64,000 nt of DNA from Acetobacter conturbans (GTDB lineage: Bacteria; Pseudomonadota; Alphaproteobacteria; Acetobacterales; Acetobacteraceae): positions 166,862 through 230,861 of the forward strand of contig NZ_WOSY01000007.1 in assembly GCF_011516755.1 (NCBI RefSeq). Direction: 5' to 3'. Each line of letters starts with the position of its first letter. Position 1 is the stretch's first letter. The position numbers and the translations under genes were made by a program. Positions 29,224-38,706 of the stretch are shown here, one piece after another. The notes below the pieces were generated by a model, which saw only the letters and a list, made by a program, of their open reading frames with translations, did no database searches and was not told where the DNA came from.

Positions 29224-30045
29224 TCATTCAGGCGAAGCGTTCAGGCCGAAAAGACTTTCCCGCAGAGTGTGCTCCATCAAGGGATCTTCTCCCATCAGAA
29301 AATCGTCGATAGCCGCGACACGCTGCACCGACAGCGCCGAGACGAGCCACGCCGCTTTCACAGCGCCAAGTTGTCCCAGCGAAACGGACCGCTCCACACA
29401 CAGCCCCATCTCCAGCAGGCGTGCCCGCGATGTGCCCGGGAGCGCCCCGTCCTCCACCAAAGGCGTTACCAGCTCACCATTCAGCAGCAGAAGGATATTC
29501 GAGGCGCTCGCTTCCGCCACGACGCCCCTAAAACCGGGCAGCAACGCATCGTCAAACCCCGCAGCCACGGCGTCCATCCGCGCCATGACCATTGGCAGAT
29601 AGTTCAGCGATTTCACCCGCGATAGCGGCGATGAGCCATCCCGCACATACCGGCTGACACCAAGTCGCACCGGCTTTAACGGTGCTTGGGTCGCGAGGGC
29701 GCAGGTCAGTAGTACCGTCGGTTTCATGTCTGGCGAAGGCAGCAGCCCGCGTGGACCGCAGCCCCGTGTAACGGTCAGTCGCATCGACCCGTGCGCGATG
29801 CGGGACGCGGCTGCAAGATCCGCCACCGCCTGCTGCATGAGGGATCGTTGCGGCGGAGGCAGCCTCAGTGTCGCGCAGCCATCCTCAAGCCGGGTCAGAT
29901 GTCGCTCCAGATGGGGGATCTGCCCCTCCGCTACCCGCATCGTCTCGAACAGCCCGTCGCCCAGCAGGAAACCCCTGTCTCCCGGTGCAATGCGAGCTTC
30001 TTCCTCAGACACGATCGTGCCATTCAGCCAGACTTTGCCCGTCAT
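29224..30045 (-). CDS. pabC: Class IV aminotransferase, probable aminodeoxychorismate lyase
   Basis: A 273-residue fold-type IV PLP enzyme. PGDRGFLLGDGLFETMRV, the PLP lysine in VKSLNYLP (about residue 145), GVVAEASASNILLL and DGALPGTSRARLL are typical. The stop-start overlap with pabB (30042-30045) supports the PabC role: release of pyruvate from aminodeoxychorismate to give p-aminobenzoate for folate. A branched-chain or D-amino acid aminotransferase role is less likely given this context. Confidence 0.88.
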   Translation of the reverse strand: MTGKVWLNGTIVSEEEARIAPGDRGFLLGDGLFETMRVAEGQIPHLERHLTRLEDGCATLRLPPPQRSLMQQAVADLAAASRIAHGSMRLTVTRGCGPRGLLPSPDMKPTVLLTCALATQAPLKPVRLGVSRYVRDGSSPLSRVKSLNYLPMVMARMDAVAAGFDDALLPGFRGVVAEASASNILLLLNGELVTPLVEDGALPGTSRARLLEMGLCVERSVSLGQLGAVKAAWLVSALSVQRVAAIDDFLMGEDPLMEHTLRESLFGLNASPE

Positions 30046-31379
30046 GCGCCAAACACTCCCAGCAACGCCGCCACTTTCAGCCGCATCTCGTCATATTCCC
30101 GTTCCGGATCGGATGGCCATGTGATCCCGCCGCCCGTTCCGATCGTCAGCCGGTTGCCGCACCGCTCCACGCTGCGGATCACGACGGAACTGTCCATCGC
30201 GCCATCCCGACCGATCCGGAACACGCTGCCGCAGTAAGCGCCCCGCGCCGAACGCTCGATATGATCGATGATCTCCATGGCCCGTTTCTTGGGCGCGCCC
30301 GTCACCGATCCCGGCGGCAAGGTTGCTCGGAGCAGATCGATGGCGTCCAGCCCGTCCCGCAACTTCCCCCGCACGCAGGACACAAGGTGATGGACATGCG
30401 CGAACCGTTCCACCGCGCAGAGCTGCGGCACCGAGACCGAACCGACTTCACACACACGCCCGATATCATTGCGCATCAGGTCGGTGATCATCAGGTTCTC
30501 CGCATTTTCCTTTGCATCCCGCCCAAGAGCCTCGGCAAACCGCGCGTCTTCCTCTGTGGTGTTGCCAGCCTGCGCCGTACCCTTGATAGGGCGCGTTTCA
30601 ACCACCCCGTCTGGGGAAAGGGAAAGAAACCGTTCCACGGAGGCGCTCATAAGAGAAAAAGGGACCTCTCCCGCGCATCTGAGATAGGCCCCGAACGGAG
30701 CGGGGGAGCCCTGTCGCAATGCGGCATAGGTCGCCAGTTCGTCGAAGGGCGGCGGCACTTCGGCATGCCAGCGCAGCGTCAGATTGGCCTGAAAGATGTC
30801 GCCTTCCCCGATCAGCCGGATGATCTCCCGTACCGCCGCGATCCATTCTTCACGGCTCATGTCCGGCTGGAACGCCCGATTGGGGGCAGACGCCCGCACG
30901 GGCTTCATGGTGGACGGCATGGAAAAATTGCCCACCCGAAAACACCGTTTCTCATACCGGTCGAAGGCCAGCACCGCGTCATAGGACGCTGCGATCAGGT
31001 CCGGCGTTTTCGTGTGGTGCCGGGACTGCACAGTTTCCAGCGTCATCCCCGCCCCATAGGACGCCAGCCCGACAAGCCCCCCTGCAAACGGCAATCCTGT
31101 CTTCCCTTTGTCAGGAAGACGCCGCTGCATATCCCGCAAATGCTCCCATGCATCGCCTGCGACGGACTGGCCATTCCGTCGGATATGGTCGCCCCGCACC
31201 ACCAGCGTTTCCTGTGGATTCACGCAGAGGAACGACCAGCGCGACCGCTCTCCGTCCGGCGCGCCGCCACTGTCCAGAAACGCCAGCCAAGGCGCGTCCT
31301 TCCATGCCGAGAGGGCCGTCCACGGGTCGATCCAGGGCAGTTCGGTCACGCAGTCAGGGCACATGACCGTTTCATACAT
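30042..31379 (-). CDS. pabB: Aminodeoxychorismate synthase component I
   Basis: PabB (445 aa) converts chorismate plus ammonia to aminodeoxychorismate. The chorismate-binding blocks are GDIFQANLTLRW, ETRPIKGTAQAGN (with the nucleophilic Lys of PabB enzymes), LMITDLMRNDIGRVCEVGSV and LPPGSVTGAPKKRAMEII. An in-frame second Met (MCPDCVTELPW) could be the true start. The partner glutamine amidotransferase PabA is not in the window. It forms an overlapping pair with pabC. Confidence 0.92.
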   Translation of the reverse strand: MYETVMCPDCVTELPWIDPWTALSAWKDAPWLAFLDSGGAPDGERSRWSFLCVNPQETLVVRGDHIRRNGQSVAGDAWEHLRDMQRRLPDKGKTGLPFAGGLVGLASYGAGMTLETVQSRHHTKTPDLIAASYDAVLAFDRYEKRCFRVGNFSMPSTMKPVRASAPNRAFQPDMSREEWIAAVREIIRLIGEGDIFQANLTLRWHAEVPPPFDELATYAALRQGSPAPFGAYLRCAGEVPFSLMSASVERFLSLSPDGVVETRPIKGTAQAGNTTEEDARFAEALGRDAKENAENLMITDLMRNDIGRVCEVGSVSVPQLCAVERFAHVHHLVSCVRGKLRDGLDAIDLLRATLPPGSVTGAPKKRAMEIIDHIERSARGAYCGSVFRIGRDGAMDSSVVIRSVERCGNRLTIGTGGGITWPSDPEREYDEMRLKVAALLGVFGA

Positions 31380-31409
31380 GCAGACGGCCGCACGCGGCAG
31401 AGGGATGTT

Positions 31410-31992
31410 TCAGGCTTCCACCAATGTTGCATGTTCCGCTGTCATTCCGCATGCCTCCGGATGATCGACAGTCAGCACCAGACGGTCAACCGGGACAGCC
31501 AGCGCCGAACAGCGGCGGAGAGTGATGCAGCACCGCTCCGGTTTCCGACCAGCCAGGAGAGCAGAGACCTTTCAGCACGGTAACAACACCCGCCTTCGTC
31601 TCATGAATGGCGTGTGCATCCGTGAACTTCCACTGCACACCGGGGCTCGCATAGGTGCAGAGCAGTCTCAGCGTCACGTGATCCACGTGAAAGCGGCGGC
31701 AACTGTCCCCGAAGATACGCTCCAGAGGAAACCGGACGTTCCCGACGCCCGTCAGACGCTGGTACAGCCGCACACGATCCAGCATGTCTTCCACCAGCAC
31801 TTCGGAACCGGGGGGCGGTCTTGTGCATGAGGCTGCCAGAGCCACCGTCATGCGATCATGAGACGGACGTTTTAACGCCTCCTGAGGGCAGAACAGTATA
31901 ATTGTTTCCCCGACCAGCGCAGGATCAGCGTGAGCACACCCGCAGGACGTAGCTGTCCTGCGCCCAGCAAATCTTGTCGCTGCGGCGCGCAT
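31410..31992 (-). pseudogene. DUF1826-family protein, apparent frameshift near the 3' end
   Basis: The main frame (31486-31992, start MRAAATRFAGRR) carries the DUF1826 core CRRFHVDHVTLRLLCTYASPGVQW and GAVLHHSPP, then stops at 31486-31488. The expected family ending appears in a different frame just downstream: DRLVLTVDHPEACG, reaching a stop at 31410-31412. One extra base or two missing bases between about 31490 and 31525 would explain this. Function of the family is unknown; it often sits near metal-handling genes. It may be a genuine recent mutation or a sequencing error. It lies 30 bases upstream of pabB. Confidence 0.65.
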
Positions 31993-32031
31993 GATGCTAT
32001 TGCGAGTCTCTCGCAAGAAGAGCCTCATCCC

Positions 32032-32793
32032 ATGATTGCCCGTTTTCTTTCCAGACGACGTCCACCCGAACCCACGCCGCTTCCCGACCATATCGAGAGC
32101 ATCCGTCTGGCAGCGCTCAAGGGCGATCCACTGGCCCAGACGCAATGGGGGCAGGCGCTGCTCAGCAGCACGTTCATGCAGGGGGATCCCACCGCAGCGG
32201 CCGGCTGGTTCACCATTGCCGCCAGTGCCGGGTTCGGCCCCGCTCACAACATGCTCGGACGTTGTTACCATTTCGGCCGGGGTGTGGAGAAAAACATGCC
32301 GAAAGCGGCGGAACATTATGAAAAAGCCGCAGAGCTGGGCGATGAATGGGGGCGATACAATCTCGGTATTCTTCTCCTGCGCGGGCTGGGCGTCGAAGCG
32401 GACCGTCCCCGGGCATTCATTCTGTTCCGGGACGCCGCACAGAACGGTCATGCCAAATCCATGAATCTCTACGCCCGTTTTCTCGAAGAAGGGTGGGAAG
32501 TTCCGCAGGACCAGCAGGCAGCACTTTCATGGTATCGGCGATCTGCGGAAAGCGGCGATTACCGTGGTCAGCACAATTACGCCACGGCCCTTGCGGAGGC
32601 GGGACTTGTCGAAGAGGCCCTTCACTGGTGGCGTCAGGCAATCGAAGACAAGGACATGACACCGGACATCCTGCAGGCCATGCGACGGTCCCTCACCACT
32701 CTCGGCACCGAGGGTGATACGGCGTTACTTGCCACGGTGGCGCAGCGGCTCACGACCATCCTCCGGAAGCATGAAGACGCAGGCCCACACTAA
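32032..32793 (+). CDS. Sel1-repeat (TPR-like) protein
   Basis: Encodes 253 residues from MIARFLSRRRPPEP. About five Sel1-like repeats follow, with units such as AHNMLGRCYHFGRGVEKNMPK, GRYNLGILLLRGLGVEAD, KSMNLYARFLEEGWEVPQD and GQHNYATALAEAGL. No signal peptide is evident, so it is probably a cytoplasmic scaffold protein. An upstream extension of the frame to 31930 would overlap the DUF1826 gene and is not Sel1-like. Confidence 0.85.
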   Translation: MIARFLSRRRPPEPTPLPDHIESIRLAALKGDPLAQTQWGQALLSSTFMQGDPTAAAGWFTIAASAGFGPAHNMLGRCYHFGRGVEKNMPKAAEHYEKAAELGDEWGRYNLGILLLRGLGVEADRPRAFILFRDAAQNGHAKSMNLYARFLEEGWEVPQDQQAALSWYRRSAESGDYRGQHNYATALAEAGLVEEALHWWRQAIEDKDMTPDILQAMRRSLTTLGTEGDTALLATVAQRLTTILRKHEDAGPH

Positions 32794-33004
32794 CCCACAC
32801 GTTGAACCCGTTTTTGCAACGCTGCCGGTGTTCACCTCCTCCTGTGCGTAGGGCGGCGCAGACAACAGTGCGTGCCCGTTTTCATTGCCGTGAAATGGCG
32901 TGCGCCAACGAACACTTTCCGAGAATAACAAACGAAGGCTAAAGAGGCCGCGAGGCCTGCCCCCCCATCTCGAGGCAAGGCGTCTTTATCGGAGAGTATG
33001 TTTC

Positions 33005-34327
33005 ATGTTTCCCGAACAGGTCTCGACAGCAAATATCCTGTCCGCCTTCATCTATGTCGTCAGTGCTGTCAGCGTGATTCTCGTTCTGATCGGTCTCGGC
33101 CTCGTGGATGCCGGTCTGGTGCGGAAAGACAATGTTCTTCACTGCTGGGTGCAGAAAGTCACGACCTGCGTCATTGGCGGTCTTGCCACCTTCTTTGTCG
33201 GTGACGCTATCTGGCAGTGGCAGTTCTATGCCGCCTTCGGTACGCCCCATCCCCTCCGACAGGCCTTTATCGACTGGTGGCTTGGGAGCGCCCCCATGAA
33301 CACGCCCGCCATCGCGCAGGACCCCAAACTATTTCCCAGCGCCGATACGCAGCAGGTCTTTTCAGTCTTTTTCGTGACATTCGCCATGGCAACCGTCGCC
33401 CTGATCCACAGCGGCACGGTCGAGCGCATCCGCAGCGCCCCTCTCTATGTGATGTCCCTCGCGGTCGGCCTGCTTTTCTGCCCGCTTGCTGCCTACCTCA
33501 CGTGGGGACCGCTTTCCCCCCTGACCAACACGGGACTGCATGATTTCGAGGGAGCTGTGGCCCTCTATGTCTTTACCGGCACATGGACGCTTGTGACAGC
33601 ATGGCGCATGGGGCCACGCGCGGGAGTATTTTCGCCAGACCCGGAAGGGTTGCAGCCCAAGCCGAGCAACTACGGCAACGTCGCCTCCGGCGCGCTCTTC
33701 GTGTTCATGGCTATCCCCCTGATCGCTCTCGGCTCGACATGGATCACACCGGGCAAGAGTGTCTACGGCATCACCATGGCCCAGACCGGGGTGGGTATCG
33801 TGCTGAAAAACGTCTTTTGCGCCCTCCTCGGCGGCGGCCTCAGCGGCGCCATCCTCGCGGCCCGGCTGCGCGAGCCTGTCTGGGTGTTTTTCGGTCCCAT
33901 CGCGGGAGCCGTGATGACGGGAACCATTTTTGACGTTGCCGGTTCACTCGAGAGCCTGACGTTCGGCCTGCTCGGACCAGTTCTCGCGGTGCTGGTGTCA
34001 CGACTGCTTGTTGCTGCCCGCATCGACGAACCGAAAGTTGCCCCGCTGGCCTTCGGTCCGGGTATTGCCGGATCATTACTCGGTGGGTTTCTCCACTGGG
34101 GCACGGCGACCGGCGGTTTCCCGGATCTTCCAGCCCCCTATGCGCTCGGACATGCGCAGATCACCCCGTGGTTGCAACTTGTGGGAATCGGAACCGTCAT
34201 TCTGCTGGCGGCCGTGCCCGCGTATATTCTGTGCCGTGTGTTCGAGGCGACATCCGGATTGCGCATTTCCCGGGACTGCGAACGCGAAGGGATGGACGCG
34301 ACATACTGGGGGAAGGCGGATACCTGA
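33005..34327 (+). CDS. Divergent Amt/Rh-family membrane protein lacking pore histidines
   Basis: Encodes 440 residues with about 11 hydrophobic segments. It can be aligned with ammonium channels: GLVDAGLVRKDN near the N-terminus, VFSVFFVTFAMATVALI, and GLHDFEGAVALYVFTG, where AmtB has DFAGGTVVHI. The second half has PLAFGPGIAGSLLGG where AmtB has the GVHGVGG loop. The two conserved pore histidines are thus replaced by Tyr and Phe. The Asp of the first motif is kept. It may carry another small solute or act as a sensor. The start at 33005 is preceded by a GGAG-type site (TCGGAGAGT). It is not next to glnB. Confidence 0.75.
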   Translation: MFPEQVSTANILSAFIYVVSAVSVILVLIGLGLVDAGLVRKDNVLHCWVQKVTTCVIGGLATFFVGDAIWQWQFYAAFGTPHPLRQAFIDWWLGSAPMNTPAIAQDPKLFPSADTQQVFSVFFVTFAMATVALIHSGTVERIRSAPLYVMSLAVGLLFCPLAAYLTWGPLSPLTNTGLHDFEGAVALYVFTGTWTLVTAWRMGPRAGVFSPDPEGLQPKPSNYGNVASGALFVFMAIPLIALGSTWITPGKSVYGITMAQTGVGIVLKNVFCALLGGGLSGAILAARLREPVWVFFGPIAGAVMTGTIFDVAGSLESLTFGLLGPVLAVLVSRLLVAARIDEPKVAPLAFGPGIAGSLLGGFLHWGTATGGFPDLPAPYALGHAQITPWLQLVGIGTVILLAAVPAYILCRVFEATSGLRISRDCEREGMDATYWGKADT

Positions 34328-34747
34328 ACATTGTTGTTTGACAATAGTCTTTCCAAAATTTCTCTGAAAGATATTTTCAGTTCACACCCCGCATCCTGAC
34401 AAGCCGGCTGATCTTTATACGGCCCCGTGAGCGGGATAATCCGCTCACCCCATAGCGCGTGCTCAGGGGCGCAGGTCGGTGCACGCGCATCCCTTCACCG
34501 GGTAACGCCTGCCACCATCCCGCACGCCGGATGGTACCCGCTGTGTCTTGCACATCTGCCTCATTGAAAAATCCGGGTTTCCGTAAAGTATTTCAACGGG
34601 TGTGATGGCCAGCACATCCCATCCAGGCATGGGGCGGCTCAGGTCGAAAGCATTTTTAAAACCCACAGCGCACTCAGGGACAGCTACTCGTAGCCCATTC
34701 TGTGTCGCGACTGAATTACAACGCCTGATTTTAGGAATTTCTTATAA
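34328..34747. other. Intergenic stretch with no clear gene
   Basis: About 420 bases before the SGNH protein. A 67-codon frame on the minus strand (34463-34666, GTG start) has no recognisable family and no good ribosome site. The last 60 bases before 34748 are AT-richer and may hold the downstream promoter. Confidence 0.4.
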
Positions 34748-37483
34748 ATGACCACATGGACGCAAACTTCCGATACGAGCATCACCAGTGCCGTAAGTGC
34801 TGTCGGAGCAGGCCAGACGCTTCTCAACGGGTGGATTGATCTTGTCGGCAACGTCTGGTCCACAACCGCGCTCTGGTCGGATACCACAAGCGGTGACTAT
34901 TACCTGTCGTCGATCAAGGAAAGCACACCGTGGACCGGTGGCCCCCTTTACCGCCCTGAGACCGAAGACAGCAAAAACCAGCGACTGAACGCAAGTTTCC
35001 GGATCGACAACAACCAGACCATGTGGTTCATGCTGCGCGCAAACCGCAGCACATCGACTTCCGGCTTTACCGGATATCTGGTCAGTATCGACGGCACGGC
35101 AGACGCTTCGCGCTATGTGCATATTTTCGCCATGGTCAATGGCAGCACGGCCTCGTCTTCCCAGGTATCCTCAGGCACATTCACCGCCACCAACGGTGGC
35201 CTCTACAACATCGATATTCAGTGTCTTCAGGTCACGACCACGACTTCGGAAATCATCGTCCAGATCAATGACTCCACGGGCGCCTCGGTATTCAGCTACG
35301 ACACAGGAAGCGCCAGTTCTGTCATCAACGCTTCAGCGCTGCAGAACGTCACCGGCTCCACGGGCGTCTGCGTTTACGGAACGCAGAACAATACTGCCGG
35401 CATCCAGGAAATTACCGTTTACAATGGTGATGCCGCAGCCACCACGACATCCACGACCTATTCCCTCGCCCTGAATCCCACCTCCCTCCTGCTGGGCGCG
35501 TCCTCCACCGTTTCTGCCCAGATGAACGGAACCGGCCCTGCGGCCGCAACGGTCGTCACTCTCTCTGACGGCAGCGCGGGAGGCACGTTCACTCCCGCGA
35601 CGCTCTCCTTCGCCGCAGGCGTGACGACGGCTCTCACCTCCGTCTACAAACCGGCAAAAAGCGGTACAATCTCTGTCAGTGGCACGAACAATCAGTCCCT
35701 GACCAATCCGACGGCCCAGACACTCACCATCACGCCAGTGGCTACCACCTACACGCTGACAGGTTCTTCGTCCCTGACGATCAACACCGCCGGCACCTAT
35801 ACACTCACCCCGAATGCCGCACTTTCGGCCAGTGTGACCGTAACACCTGCCTGCACTCTGGCCGGAACTTTCTCTCCCGCCACCCTTACACTAGCTTCTG
35901 GCAGCACGACGGCGGTGACTTTCACCTTCACGCCCACCGCATCCGGCTCCGGCACGCTTTCGACAACCAATAGCGGCACACTCACCAATCCCGCTTCGCT
36001 GGCGCTTACGGTCAGCAGTCAGGCGACCGCTCCTTCCGCGCCAGCCTTCACCCTGACGGCCGGTTCCGCTCAGGTGACAGTCAACGTCACAGCATCCGCT
36101 TCAAACGGTGGCGCAACCATCTCGGGCTACCCGATTTACGTTGGTTCCAGCGCGGGAGGCGAAAGCAGCACGCCGGTCACCACCCTCACCAGCACCGGTT
36201 CCTATGTCATCACCGGCCTCACCAACGGCACGCCCGTCTATGTGAAAGTTGGTGCTACCAACAGCGTCGGAACAACACTGGCGAGCGAACAGACGGCAAC
36301 GCCCGTAGCGCCCGTCAGTGGTGGCACAATCACTGTCGATTCACCCGCGTTCCTGTTTTCACCGGGAAACTGGTACGGCGACACCGGCCGTGCTGGCTCT
36401 TCCTGGAGAAGGACCTGGAATGTCGGCGCCTATTTCGTGTTCACCTGGACAGCGTCCGCCAGTCCGAGCGCGACCCTGCATCTGGGACCGACCGGCACAG
36501 GCGCTTATGTCACGCTTTATGTGAACGGCGTCGCCGCCACCGTTTCCGCCGCCGGGGATGTGAAACTTTCGAACATTACAGCATCCTCCGAGAATGTTCT
36601 GTTCGCCATCATGGATTACACACCTCAGACAACGCGCTGGAGTATGGGAGCCAACAACCTCGTTGTTTCCGGTATCACACTGGATACGGCCTCCAGCGCC
36701 GGGACATCCGTGGCTGGCAGCAAGGGCTGGGTCAAACTGATTGGCGACAGCATCACGGAAGGCGTTGAAGCCAACAACAACAAGAACGAAATTATCTACG
36801 GCTACGCTTTTCAGGTTCTTCAGGGCCTGCGCAACGAGGGATACGAAGTCTGCGTCTCCGCCTGCGGTTATTCAGGATATCTCGTACCCGGAGACAGCAC
36901 CGGCGATGTGCCGCCCTATTATTATGTGTCCGGCTCGACGTCCGGCACAGGCGGAACATACACCGACAGCAAGAGCCGCTGGAACAAGATCGATGCGAAT
37001 ATCTCCGCACTGGACAGCGTCAATCATCTTTCGGCATACGGCACCACTGGCACGGAGCCCGCGGCGATCGCCGTGAACTACCTGACGAACGAAGCGCTCA
37101 GCAACTACAGCCAGTCAGATGCGCAGGCGGCGATGACCCAGGCCATGATCGCCCACAGAACCGCCGCTCCGGATGCATGGCTGTTTCTCATCGTGCCTTT
37201 TGGTTTCCACTATTCCGGAAAATACGATCCGTCTTGGCTGACCGTTTTCAACAATGCCGTACAGGCTTACAAGACCGCATATCCGACGGACGCCCGCGTC
37301 GCCGTCATCGACATCGGCTCCGATTTATCCAATACCCTTCAGAAGAATCAGGGATGGTACATTTCCGCCTCTGACGACGTTCATCCTCTGGCACCCGGCC
37401 ATGCTCTCATTGCCCCGGTTGTGCAGGGTGCACTCATGACGTCAATGGAAGGGCGCAAAAGCCAGTCCTATACCTTCTACTGA
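34748..37483 (+). CDS. Large Ser/Thr-rich Ig/FN3-like protein with C-terminal SGNH hydrolase
   Basis: Encodes 911 residues. About 1-230 is a beta-rich Ser/Thr domain. About 235-425 holds two similar Ig-like repeats of roughly 90 residues (each with GTFTPATLSFA / GTFSPATLTLA). An FN3-like domain follows (GYPIYVGSSAGG ... GLTNGTPVYVKV), then a carbohydrate-binding-like segment. The C-terminal SGNH hydrolase has block I LIGDSITEG (Ser near 667) and a C-terminal DDVHP (His near 878). No signal peptide or membrane anchor is seen. It may be an adhesin-like or tail-fibre-like deacylase exported by another route. No known secretion genes are adjacent. Confidence 0.8.
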   Translation: MTTWTQTSDTSITSAVSAVGAGQTLLNGWIDLVGNVWSTTALWSDTTSGDYYLSSIKESTPWTGGPLYRPETEDSKNQRLNASFRIDNNQTMWFMLRANRSTSTSGFTGYLVSIDGTADASRYVHIFAMVNGSTASSSQVSSGTFTATNGGLYNIDIQCLQVTTTTSEIIVQINDSTGASVFSYDTGSASSVINASALQNVTGSTGVCVYGTQNNTAGIQEITVYNGDAAATTTSTTYSLALNPTSLLLGASSTVSAQMNGTGPAAATVVTLSDGSAGGTFTPATLSFAAGVTTALTSVYKPAKSGTISVSGTNNQSLTNPTAQTLTITPVATTYTLTGSSSLTINTAGTYTLTPNAALSASVTVTPACTLAGTFSPATLTLASGSTTAVTFTFTPTASGSGTLSTTNSGTLTNPASLALTVSSQATAPSAPAFTLTAGSAQVTVNVTASASNGGATISGYPIYVGSSAGGESSTPVTTLTSTGSYVITGLTNGTPVYVKVGATNSVGTTLASEQTATPVAPVSGGTITVDSPAFLFSPGNWYGDTGRAGSSWRRTWNVGAYFVFTWTASASPSATLHLGPTGTGAYVTLYVNGVAATVSAAGDVKLSNITASSENVLFAIMDYTPQTTRWSMGANNLVVSGITLDTASSAGTSVAGSKGWVKLIGDSITEGVEANNNKNEIIYGYAFQVLQGLRNEGYEVCVSACGYSGYLVPGDSTGDVPPYYYVSGSTSGTGGTYTDSKSRWNKIDANISALDSVNHLSAYGTTGTEPAAIAVNYLTNEALSNYSQSDAQAAMTQAMIAHRTAAPDAWLFLIVPFGFHYSGKYDPSWLTVFNNAVQAYKTAYPTDARVAVIDIGSDLSNTLQKNQGWYISASDDVHPLAPGHALIAPVVQGALMTSMEGRKSQSYTFY

Positions 37484-37502
37484 TCTTCAGAATGGGAGAA
37501 AA

Positions 37503-37539
37503 CCATGCTTTTGCCCCAGATCACGGGGCAAAAGCATGG
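37503..37539. terminator. Strong inverted repeat after the SGNH gene
   Basis: A perfect 15-base stem, CCATGCTTTTGCCCC / GGGGCAAAAGCATGG, with a 7-base loop, 20 bases after the stop codon. The plus-strand 3' flank (CCATTCTAAAA) lacks a clean T-run, so it is a terminator by position and stem strength only. Confidence 0.65.
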
Positions 37540-37617
37540 CCATTCTAAAAGAAACGAACTGCCTGCATTTTTAACGGCACATTTGCTCCAGCTCCATAAT
37601 CCCGGCAAACAGCCTCC

Positions 37618-38361
37618 ATGCTGCTGTTCATTCGCCTTCTCAGTCTCGTTCTGCTTCTCGCGCCCCTTGCTGCACACGCCTCCTGCGCGGATCATTTCGC
37701 GGCACAGGCACAGCCGACGTCTTCCCGACAACTGATATTTCTCTGCTCATCAAGCTTTGCAATCGGCTACTCCCCTCAGGATCGGGAAGCCGCATGGAGC
37801 GCCGAGCATCTGACGGCAGACATAATCAATGAGGCCGACTCCCTGAAAGGACGCTCTGATTTTCAGGAGGATCTGCGTCTGCCTCTCAATGCGCGATCCG
37901 AACTTTACGATTACAAGCGATCCGGCTGGTCACGGGGACACCTTACTCCCTCCGGAGATGCGCCGACATCCCCAAGCCGCAGTGAAACCTTCATGCTTTC
38001 AAATATCGTCCCACAGGCCGCCCGACTGAATTCAGGTGCATGGAATCATATTGAAGCCAGAGTTCGCAAACTTGCGCTGCGCCAGAAAAATATTTATGTC
38101 ATGACCGGCCCCGCATTTCGGGAATCACACGGCACGATCGGGCCAGATCATGTCAGGGTGCCGTCTTCAATCTGGAAAGCCGTCTATGTGCCGACAATGA
38201 CGGCGGTCTCAGTTATCGTCTGCAAAAACACAGCGCCATACCGTTGCAACAGCGTGAGCCTCGACTCTCTGGAACGCGTGACCGGTATCGACCCTTTTCC
38301 GGGTCTTTCATCCGCTGAACGCAGCAGAAGCAAAATTCTTGATCACTCGCTCCTGTTCTGA
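37618..38361 (+). CDS. Secreted NUC1-family DNA/RNA non-specific endonuclease
   Basis: Encodes 247 residues with a signal peptide (hydrophobic LLLAPLAAHAS, cleavage near residue 22). The beta-beta-alpha metal nuclease core is visible: GWSRGHLTPSGDA (catalytic His near 107; the first position is Ser where DRGH is common), FMLSNIVPQAARLNSGAWNHIE (metal-binding Asn) and IYVMTGPAF. Four cysteines in the mature part suggest disulfides. Likely periplasmic or secreted nucleic acid scavenging. Confidence 0.87.
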   Translation: MLLFIRLLSLVLLLAPLAAHASCADHFAAQAQPTSSRQLIFLCSSSFAIGYSPQDREAAWSAEHLTADIINEADSLKGRSDFQEDLRLPLNARSELYDYKRSGWSRGHLTPSGDAPTSPSRSETFMLSNIVPQAARLNSGAWNHIEARVRKLALRQKNIYVMTGPAFRESHGTIGPDHVRVPSSIWKAVYVPTMTAVSVIVCKNTAPYRCNSVSLDSLERVTGIDPFPGLSSAERSRSKILDHSLLF

Positions 38362-38487
38362 CCTTCACTGATATTTTGCAGAGACAGGTTCAGGTTCGGC
38401 TTCGACTCATGACCCGTCGCCAAACCTGAGTAGCAGAGATATTTTCAATGTGATGAACACACCAGAGCGTTATGCCATCAGCGATTC

Positions 38488-38706
38488 TCACGCCGAGAGA
38501 TAAGCGCGACCCCCGACCTGTCCGCTCAGGCTGCGAAACTGGGCAACAGCACGACGGACAAGTTCCCGTCGCTCATTCAGAACCTGATTATGCAAGGAGC
38601 GGACGCTGTCGTGCGTCGCGTAGAACCGGTGGCGAGTCCGGTTGGATTCGAGAATGATGGTCCCGACAAAAATTCCATCAACTTCAACGGTTTGAGATTC
38701 ATACAT
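38488..38706 (-). CDS. Small conserved hypothetical protein
   Basis: Encodes 72 residues from MYESQTVEVDGIFVGTII. The start at 38706 has GGAAGG ten bases upstream, whereas the longer frame to 38790 has none. The beta-strand-rich first half (VDGIFVGTIILE...HRFYATHDSV) followed by a helix resembles short proteins of unknown function found in alphaproteobacteria. No catalytic motif. Confidence 0.6.
   Translation of the reverse strand: MYESQTVEVDGIFVGTIILESNRTRHRFYATHDSVRSLHNQVLNERRELVRRAVAQFRSLSGQVGGRAYLSA

Noticed and set aside
29868..31583. 571-codon plus-strand open frame
   Set aside because: Antisense to pabC and pabB; His/Arg/Pro-rich without motifs.
34463..34666. 67-codon minus-strand frame with GTG start
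   Set aside because: No good ribosome site and no family resemblance; kept only as a remark on the gap.
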